Part shown: positions 58,861-64,000 of the stretch, piece after piece
Position numbering within the stretch: the first letter of the stretch is position 1
How the letters are laid out: each line of letters opens with the position of its first letter
Assembly (NCBI RefSeq): GCF_001447195.1
Contig: NZ_LFRI01000103.1
Coordinates: 1 to 64,000, forward strand
DNA: 64,000 bases
Direction of reading: 5' to 3'
DNA from: Aquabacterium parvum
GTDB taxonomy: Bacteria > Pseudomonadota > Gammaproteobacteria > Burkholderiales > Burkholderiaceae_C
Notes under the pieces: generated by a model
What the model saw: only the letters and a program-made list of their open reading frames with translations
Database searches by the model: none
What the model was told of the DNA's origin: nothing
Position numbers and translations under genes: made by a program

Positions 58861-58871
58861 GGCGCGCGGGC

Positions 58872-60002
58872 TCACTCGTGGTAGTCGTAGGCCTGGTAGC
58901 CGGCCGACTTGACCAGGCTGTCGCGCTTGGCCGAGGTGTAGTCGCTTTCGACCATTTCCTTGACCAGCTCGGGCAGGGAAATCTTGGGCGTCCAGCCCAG
59001 CTTTTCACGGGCCTTGGTCGGATCGCCCAGCAGGGTCTCGACTTCGGTCGGACGGTAGTAGCGCGGGTCGACGCGCACGATCACGTCACCGACCTTGCAC
59101 TTGGCCAGCATCTCGCCATTGACCGGCTCGACCTTGGTCACGCGGCCGACTTCCTGTTCGGCTTCGCCTTCGAACGCGACGGTCACGCCCAGTTCCTTGG
59201 CCGCGAACTCGACGAATTGGCGCACGCTGAACTGCACGCCAGTGGCGATGACGAAGTCTTCGGCCTTGTCCTGCTGCAGCATCAGCCACTGCATTTCGAC
59301 GTAGTCCTTGGCATGACCCCAGTCACGCAGGGCGCTCATGTTGCCCAGGTACAGGCAGTCCTGCAGACCCAGTGCAATGCGGGCGATCGCGCGGGTGATC
59401 TTGCGGGTCACGAAGGTCTCGCCACGCAGCGGGCTTTCGTGGTTGAACAGCACGCCGTTGCAGGCGTACATGCCATAAGCCTCGCGGTAGTTCACCGTGA
59501 TCCAGTAGGCGTACATCTTGGCCACGGCGTACGGGCTGCGCGGGTAGAAGGGGGTGGTCTCCTTCTGGGGGATCTCTTGCACCAGGCCGTACAGCTCGGA
59601 GGTGGAAGCCTGGTAGAAGCGGGTCTTCTTTTCCAGGCCCAGGATGCGGATGGCTTCGAGCAGGCGCAGGGCGCCGATGCCGTCGCAGTTGGCCGTGTAC
59701 TCGGGCTCTTCGAACGAGACGGCCACGTGCGATTGGGCCGCCAGGTTGTAGATCTCGTCAGGCTGCACCTTCTGAACGATGCGCACCAGCGAGGTGGAGT
59801 CGGTCAGGTCGCCGTAGTGCAGCACGAAGTTGCGGTTGTCGACGTGCGGGTCCTGGTAGAGGTGGTCGATGCGGTCGGTGTTGAACAGCGAGGAGCGGCG
59901 CTTGATGCCGTGCACCTCGTAGCCCTTCTTGAGCAGGAACTCGGCAAGGTAGGCGCCGTCCTGGCCGGTCACCCCTGTGATCAATGCGACTTTTTTACTC
60001 AT
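58872..60002 (-). CDS. gmd: GDP-mannose 4,6-dehydratase
   Basis: A 376-residue SDR enzyme that makes GDP-4-keto-6-deoxy-mannose. Signatures: [19 protein letters not shown], the active-site [14 protein letters not shown], and [12 protein letters not shown]. The C-terminal ends with [13 protein letters not shown], as usual. Together with fcl it supplies GDP-L-fucose for the polysaccharide. It is 24 bases downstream of epsG. Confidence 0.97.
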   Translation of the reverse strand: MSKKVALITGVTGQDGAYLAEFLLKKGYEVHGIKRRSSLFNTDRIDHLYQDPHVDNRNFVLHYGDLTDSTSLVRIVQKVQPDEIYNLAAQSHVAVSFEEPEYTANCDGIGALRLLEAIRILGLEKKTRFYQASTSELYGLVQEIPQKETTPFYPRSPYAVAKMYAYWITVNYREAYGMYACNGVLFNHESPLRGETFVTRKITRAIARIALGLQDCLYLGNMSALRDWGHAKDYVEMQWLMLQQDKAEDFVIATGVQFSVRQFVEFAAKELGVTVAFEGEAEQEVGRVTKVEPVNGEMLAKCKVGDVIVRVDPRYYRPTEVETLLGDPTKAREKLGWTPKISLPELVKEMVESDYTSAKRDSLVKSAGYQAYDYHE

Positions 60003-60026
60003 GATGCTGCTGCTGGAAGGAATGGA

Positions 60027-60905
60027 TCAAAACTCGTTGACGGCGACGCCAACAATGCTCACGGAAGATTTTTTGACCGACGTGATGAGCTTTTTCATGT
60101 CGTCGGTGCGGCTGGTGTCGCGACGGGCCACCACCACGGCGGCACCGCACGCGGCGGCGATCACGCGGGCGTCGGAGCCGGCCGAGGCGGCAGGGGTGTC
60201 CACGATCACGTAGTCGAATTTGTTGAGAAGCTCTTTCATGAAGAGCCCGAAAGCCGGGCGTTGGACCAGCTCGAGCGGGTTCGGCGGGGTCACGCCAACG
60301 GGCAACAGGAACAGGCTGGGCAGGTCGGGCACCGGGCGGATGACGTTGCTGGCCGATCGTCCCGAGAGGATGCCGCTGAGGCCGACCTTGCTCTTGATGT
60401 TGAAAAGCTCGTGCAGGCGAGGCGAGCGCATGTCGGCGTCGACCAGCAGCGTGCGTCCACCCAGCTGACTGAACGCCACCGCCAGGTTGGCCGCCAGGTA
60501 GGACTTTCCGTCGCCTGTGGCCGCGCTGATGATGGCTGCCGCCTTTTTCTTGCCTTCGCCAGAGAAAACGGTGGAGATGAGCTGGCTGCGCAGGTCGCGG
60601 AAGGCTTCGGCCGACTCGCTGAATGGGTGGGACGCGGCCACCAGTTCTTCGCTGATCTTCTGCTCAGCCGTGGATGGTGAATACGGATAATGAAACTGTT
60701 GCGACAGGGCCCACAGCACGTCTTCGCGCTTGACGAGGCCCAGGGCCACAGCGGCTTCGCCGAACTTGACGCCGTGTTCGCGCTGGTAGACGAGGACTTC
60801 CTCGACCTGCTCGGGGCTCAGGTTGTTGGCATCACGGATGATGTCGCCGATGGACTTCTCGGCAGGGCGTTGGGGTGCTGCGCCCGGATTGGGGGTCGGA
60901 ATCAT
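60027..60905 (-). CDS. epsG: Chain-length-determinant tyrosine kinase-like ATPase EpsG
   Basis: A 292-residue cytoplasmic partner of the Wzz-like EpsF. The N-terminal part (about 18-75) resembles the type II secretion ATPase N-domain (IGDIIRDANNLSPEQVEEVL, FGEAAVALG...ALSQQ), which in MshE binds c-di-GMP. From about 120 comes the BY-kinase P-loop domain: Walker A SAATGDGKSY, Walker A' LLVDADMRSPRL, and Walker B YVIVDTPA. The usual C-terminal tyrosine cluster is missing; the protein ends KSSVSIVGVAVNEF. The start at 60905 is inferred from family openings. Confidence 0.88.
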   Translation of the reverse strand: MIPTPNPGAAPQRPAEKSIGDIIRDANNLSPEQVEEVLVYQREHGVKFGEAAVALGLVKREDVLWALSQQFHYPYSPSTAEQKISEELVAASHPFSESAEAFRDLRSQLISTVFSGEGKKKAAAIISAATGDGKSYLAANLAVAFSQLGGRTLLVDADMRSPRLHELFNIKSKVGLSGILSGRSASNVIRPVPDLPSLFLLPVGVTPPNPLELVQRPAFGLFMKELLNKFDYVIVDTPAASAGSDARVIAAACGAAVVVARRDTSRTDDMKKLITSVKKSSVSIVGVAVNEF

Positions 60906-60919
60906 GTCGTGAACGGCCT

Positions 60920-62347
60920 TTAGCTGCGGGGGGCGGTCAGTTCGGGCAGGGTGCGCGATTCGGTGTCGGTGGCGGTCTTCTTGCGCCACGGCAGGGCCCG
61001 GGGTTCAGGCTTGTTGCGCGTGGGGATCGAGCCCAGCACCGGCAGCTCCAGCAGCTCCGTGACGTCAAAGTCGGTGCGCAGGCGGCGATCGCGGATTTCC
61101 AGCAACAGGCCCACGATCACGGACAGCATGCCGCCAGCCAACACGGCCAGGACCATGTTGATCATGATGCGAGGCGAGGAGGGCTCGGAGGGCGGCATGG
61201 CCTGCTTGATGACCGAGACGTTCGTCTGGTTGCTCTGGCCCTCAATGGCCACTTGGCTCAAACGTGCGTTGATGGTCTCGTAAGAACGCTGGGCGCTTTC
61301 GACATCGCGCAGCAGCACCGATGCCTCGTCGCGTTGCTCTTTGAGCTTGAGGATCTTTTCGCGCTGTTGCTCCAGGGCCTCGCGGATCTGGGCTTCACGC
61401 TGTTGGCTCACAGCGCTGTTGATGGCCACGCTGGTGTTCACGCGGCTGGCTTCGGCGGCGATGCGGTCGCGCAATTCGTTGATGCTCGCCTGTGCTTCGA
61501 TGACCTGGGGGTGAGCCGATCCGAGGCGAGAGTTCAGCTCCTTCAGGCGTGCCTCCTGCCGGGACATCTCGGCTTTGAGCGTCGAGACCACGGGGTTGTT
61601 GAGCACTTCCTGGCTGCTGCTGCTGGCCTTTGCCTTGCGGCTGCTGGCTTCGGCGCTCATGGTCTGCACTGCAACGAGTTGTGAAGACAGCTCATTGAGG
61701 CGGGCGTTTTCGACGTCCAGGCGCTCGTCGGTTGCGATGAGGCCCTTTTCCTTTTGATAAGCGGACAAGCGGCCTTGGGCTGCCTCCAGGCGCTCACGCG
61801 CCAACTTGGCTTGAGATTCGAACAGCGCGCCAAACTGGCGAGCCGGCTCGATGCGCAACTCCAGCGTGGTGTTGATGTAGCTCTGCACGAAAGCGTTCGC
61901 GATCGCTGCCGCAAAGGCGGGATCTGCGGCTTCGTAGGAGAACGAAATCACGCTGGACTCGCGAGACGGGCGCACTTCCAGACCGGCCTGGAGCAAACCA
62001 GCCAACCAGGCCTCGAAGGAGCCGACCCCTGAGGTCTTCTCTTGCCACTGAGCGCGCATTTCCGTGCTCTCGGTCAGGCGCAGGGCGCGCACCGCACCTC
62101 GCGCCACCCGTTCGCTCTGGATCAGGTCCATCTGGGTGGCCATGTAGCCGGGGGTCAACATCGCAGGCAGCACCATGCCGGCGATCGGGTCGGGTGACTT
62201 GACGTCAACGAGCACCGAGGCCGAAGCCGTGTACTTCTTGGGCAGCAGCAGGACGCCGGCCAGGACGGTGAGGACCACCGCCAGGAAGACGGCCAGCATG
62301 ATGCGCCAGCGGGCTTTGAAGATGATCAGGAGCTGACTAGGTGACAT
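60920..62347 (-). CDS. epsF: Polysaccharide chain-length determinant EpsF (Wzz/PCP family)
   Basis: A 475-residue inner-membrane protein controlling chain length and export. Two membrane helices (about 14-34 and 400-420) enclose a periplasmic domain with a long coiled coil (about 160-370, REAQIREALEQQREKILKL). The segment PSRESSVISFSYEAADP and the proline-rich PPSEPSSPR before the second helix are standard for the family. It precedes epsG by 15 bases. Confidence 0.93.
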   Translation of the reverse strand: MSPSQLLIIFKARWRIMLAVFLAVVLTVLAGVLLLPKKYTASASVLVDVKSPDPIAGMVLPAMLTPGYMATQMDLIQSERVARGAVRALRLTESTEMRAQWQEKTSGVGSFEAWLAGLLQAGLEVRPSRESSVISFSYEAADPAFAAAIANAFVQSYINTTLELRIEPARQFGALFESQAKLARERLEAAQGRLSAYQKEKGLIATDERLDVENARLNELSSQLVAVQTMSAEASSRKAKASSSSQEVLNNPVVSTLKAEMSRQEARLKELNSRLGSAHPQVIEAQASINELRDRIAAEASRVNTSVAINSAVSQQREAQIREALEQQREKILKLKEQRDEASVLLRDVESAQRSYETINARLSQVAIEGQSNQTNVSVIKQAMPPSEPSSPRIMINMVLAVLAGGMLSVIVGLLLEIRDRRLRTDFDVTELLELPVLGSIPTRNKPEPRALPWRKKTATDTESRTLPELTAPRS

Positions 62348-62374
62348 GTTCTGTCAATCGTTGGGTGTACAACC

Positions 62375-63301
62375 TCACGCCTTTTGGGCGGTGAGCTGGG
62401 CTTCTTCTTCCTTGTTGCCAGGGATGAAGCGGCCGATCAGGGTGTCCGTGGCCACGGTCAACATCGTCGCGATCATGAAAAGCATGATCCCGGCGAACCC
62501 GTGGACAAAACCCTGGCCAGCCTCGTCGCCGAAATAGTAAGTGACCAGCACCAGGGTGATGACGCGGATCACGTTGGAGGCAAAGGAAATCGGCAGGATC
62601 AGCAGCGCAATCAAGATGTTTCGCTTCGGGTTGGTGTAGCCCATCATGCTCATGTAGAACACGCCGATGGCTTCCAGGGCGAAGATCGAGTTCAGGCCGG
62701 CGCAGGCATCGGCGACCAGGAGTTGGTACTGTCCGATGCTCAGGGTTACGCCCGTGCGGCCCATGGGGTAGCCGGCGGCGTGCAGGGCGGCCTCGGCCAC
62801 AACAGAGACGCCCATTTTCAGGGGCGCGGTCACCACCATGACCAGGATCTGGGGCAGGGGGATCAGGAAAATGAGGAAGAAAATGGGAAAGGCCATGATC
62901 TTGACCCCGCGCCAACCCTTGAGGCTGAGCAAGATGGCGATCACCAGGGGGATCTGGGAGGAGGCCTCAAATTCCGGAAAGTCCTGTGAGCGGCCGATGA
63001 CGTAAAAAAACACCGCCACGAGCATGAACAGGCTGGCCGGAATGAATTTGTTTTGATCCGGGGCCGCCATGAGGTCTGGCCAACGCTTCCAGACCAGCCA
63101 GATGGTCAGGGCCAGCATGACGGGGCCGTGCCCCTGACCTTCCTGCGACCAGACTTGGGCGTCCAGTTTCATGTACGTCGGGACGTACATCGCCAGCAGG
63201 CCGATGGCCAGGGCGATCAGCTCCATGAGCGGGATGGCGTTGCCTGCTGGCGCGCTGGCGGGCTGCGCGGGGGCTTGGAGCGAAGACGAAGACGTACTCA
63301 T
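62375..63301 (-). CDS. xrtB: Exosortase B (XrtB/EpsH)
   Basis: A 308-residue membrane transpeptidase-like protein with about eight helices. The catalytic triad of the exosortase family is present: Cys200 in VADACAGLNSIFAL, Arg246 in SNVIRVITL and His267 in GFVHGFAG. The B type is supported by the EpsF-EpsG-EpsI neighbours. Exosortases process PEP-CTERM proteins, but none is visible in this window, and in some species the exosortase is needed for the polysaccharide itself. It heads the minus-strand operon; no good ribosome-binding site precedes the ATG. Confidence 0.93.
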   Translation of the reverse strand: MSTSSSSLQAPAQPASAPAGNAIPLMELIALAIGLLAMYVPTYMKLDAQVWSQEGQGHGPVMLALTIWLVWKRWPDLMAAPDQNKFIPASLFMLVAVFFYVIGRSQDFPEFEASSQIPLVIAILLSLKGWRGVKIMAFPIFFLIFLIPLPQILVMVVTAPLKMGVSVVAEAALHAAGYPMGRTGVTLSIGQYQLLVADACAGLNSIFALEAIGVFYMSMMGYTNPKRNILIALLILPISFASNVIRVITLVLVTYYFGDEAGQGFVHGFAGIMLFMIATMLTVATDTLIGRFIPGNKEEEAQLTAQKA

Positions 63302-63646
63302 GGGTGCACGGGTCGATCGACAGGAGGCTCGCCTGCTCACCCTGTTCTGCCAAACCGACGAGGGGTCGGGTTGAGGCGGTTGGGCGGTCAGGCAAGAGCT
63401 GGTTGGTTGGGGTGGCGCGGGTTGCGAGAGGTGGGTAGACTGCGTTTCCTCCCGCAAGTTCCTTGGCACACCCCCCTGACTGAGCGTTCCGCGCCCCGTT
63501 TCATGGCGGGCCAAGTGTAAAGGGACTGCGTGACAGCTTGACATGGGAAGCACCCCTGGGTACCGCTCAAGTGAGGTGGGTGCTGGTCTGGTCGGCACGC
63601 CTGTCGCACTCGGCCAAGACAGGGCGTGGTGGCATACTCCGCGCCC
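63302..63646. promoter_or_regulatory. Divergent intergenic region between xrtB and rfbB
   Basis: 345 bases that should hold the promoter of the exopolysaccharide operon and of rfbB. A TTGACA (63538-63543, plus strand) has only TACCGC at the -10 distance. A CATACT box at 63633-63638, about 9 bases before the rfbB ATG, suggests a leaderless start. No convincing minus-strand promoter was found and no gene is seen. Confidence 0.5.
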
Positions 63647-64000
63647 ATGATCCTGATCACTGGCGGCGCCGGCTTCATCGGCGGAAATTTCGTCCATCAC
63701 TGGCTGGCGCGCCACGGCGAACAGGCCGAGCCGGTGGTGGTGTTCGACAAGCTGACCTACGCCGGCAACCCCCACACCATCGCCAACCCATTGAAGTCTG
63801 GGCAGGCCACCTTGGTGCAGGCGGACATCGCCGACCGCGATGCCGTGCGCGCTGCCTTGGCGCAACACAAGCCGCGAGCCATCCTGCACTTTGCGGCCGA
63901 GAGCCACGTCGATCGCTCCATCCACGGCCCCGGCGAGTTCATCCACACCAACATGGTGGGCACGTTCTGCCTGCTGGAAGAGGTGCGCGCCTACTGGGGC
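63647..64000 (+). CDS. rfbB: dTDP-glucose 4,6-dehydratase, N-terminal part
   Basis: The frame runs 118 codons to the window edge without a stop, so the gene continues beyond it. It opens MILITGGAGFIGGNFVHHWL with the NAD-binding glycines and contains FDKLTYAGNPHTIA and ILHFAAESHVDRSIHGP, both diagnostic of RfbB/RmlB. The enzyme starts dTDP-L-rhamnose synthesis. It is divergent from xrtB and probably heads an rml operon outside the window. No ribosome-binding site is visible before the ATG. Confidence 0.96.
   Translation, partial: MILITGGAGFIGGNFVHHWLARHGEQAEPVVVFDKLTYAGNPHTIANPLKSGQATLVQADIADRDAVRAALAQHKPRAILHFAAESHVDRSIHGPGEFIHTNMVGTFCLLEEVRAYWG

Overview
The window comes from a high-GC betaproteobacterium, most likely a member of the Burkholderiales (Comamonadaceae or the Sphaerotilus/Leptothrix side of the order). 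This rests on the style of the housekeeping proteins, a CIRCE-controlled groESL, a B-type exosortase (XrtB/EpsH) with EpsF, EpsG and EpsI, an Entner-Doudoroff edd-eda pair, and a cheR-cheD-cheB block. I cannot name the genus from the sequence alone. No insertion sequence, prophage, integrase or CRISPR array was seen.

Bases 1-24,000 are mostly core chromosome. The end of a large RTX (calcium-binding repeat) protein is followed by an unusual TPR-GNAT protein. Then come groES-groEL behind a perfect CIRCE operator and a heat-shock-like promoter, a DUF3149 mini-protein, and a PlpD-like patatin autotransporter. Next are cheR-cheD-cheB, a diguanylate cyclase overlapping an FlhG-like ATPase, a truncated haemoglobin, Smr and RadC. 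They are followed by fkpB-ispH, serS with a tRNA-Ser(CGA), edd and eda, and a CpxP/Spy-like gene with its own response regulator and sensor kinase.

Bases 23,955-63,301 form one very large exopolysaccharide locus, about 39 kb, in which every gene but one reads on the minus strand. Transcription starts at the right with xrtB, epsF (Wzz-like), epsG (BY-kinase-like), gmd, fcl and epsI. It continues through a CMP-sugar module (cytidylyltransferase, 2-hydroxyacid dehydrogenase, SDR, flippase and a DUF115-like protein). Then come six ordinary glycosyltransferases, a Wzy-like polymerase, an acetyltransferase, an acyltransferase-3/SGNH protein and the complete hddA-gmhA-hddC-gmhB set for GDP-D-glycero-alpha-D-manno-heptose. 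The left end carries three large paralogous parallel beta-helix proteins (two of them lipoproteins), a second acyltransferase-3/SGNH protein, an SMP-30 protein, a sugar-nucleotide transferase and a UDP-glucuronate epimerase-like gene. The start of rfbB (dTDP-rhamnose pathway) is divergent at the right edge.

Together the locus predicts a secreted, O-acylated heteropolysaccharide with a long repeat unit. It probably contains L-fucose, a heptose, a uronic acid and possibly a CMP-activated acidic sugar. Three secreted beta-helix proteins probably act on or bind it. The initiating phosphoglycosyltransferase and the outer-membrane exporter (Wza/EpsE) are not in the window.

The most interesting parts are the beta-helix paralog trio, the CMP-sugar module with its DUF115-like candidate transferase, and several promoter elements that link genes to specific regulators (CIRCE, a CpxR-like box, a sigma-28-like promoter and tandem palindromes).
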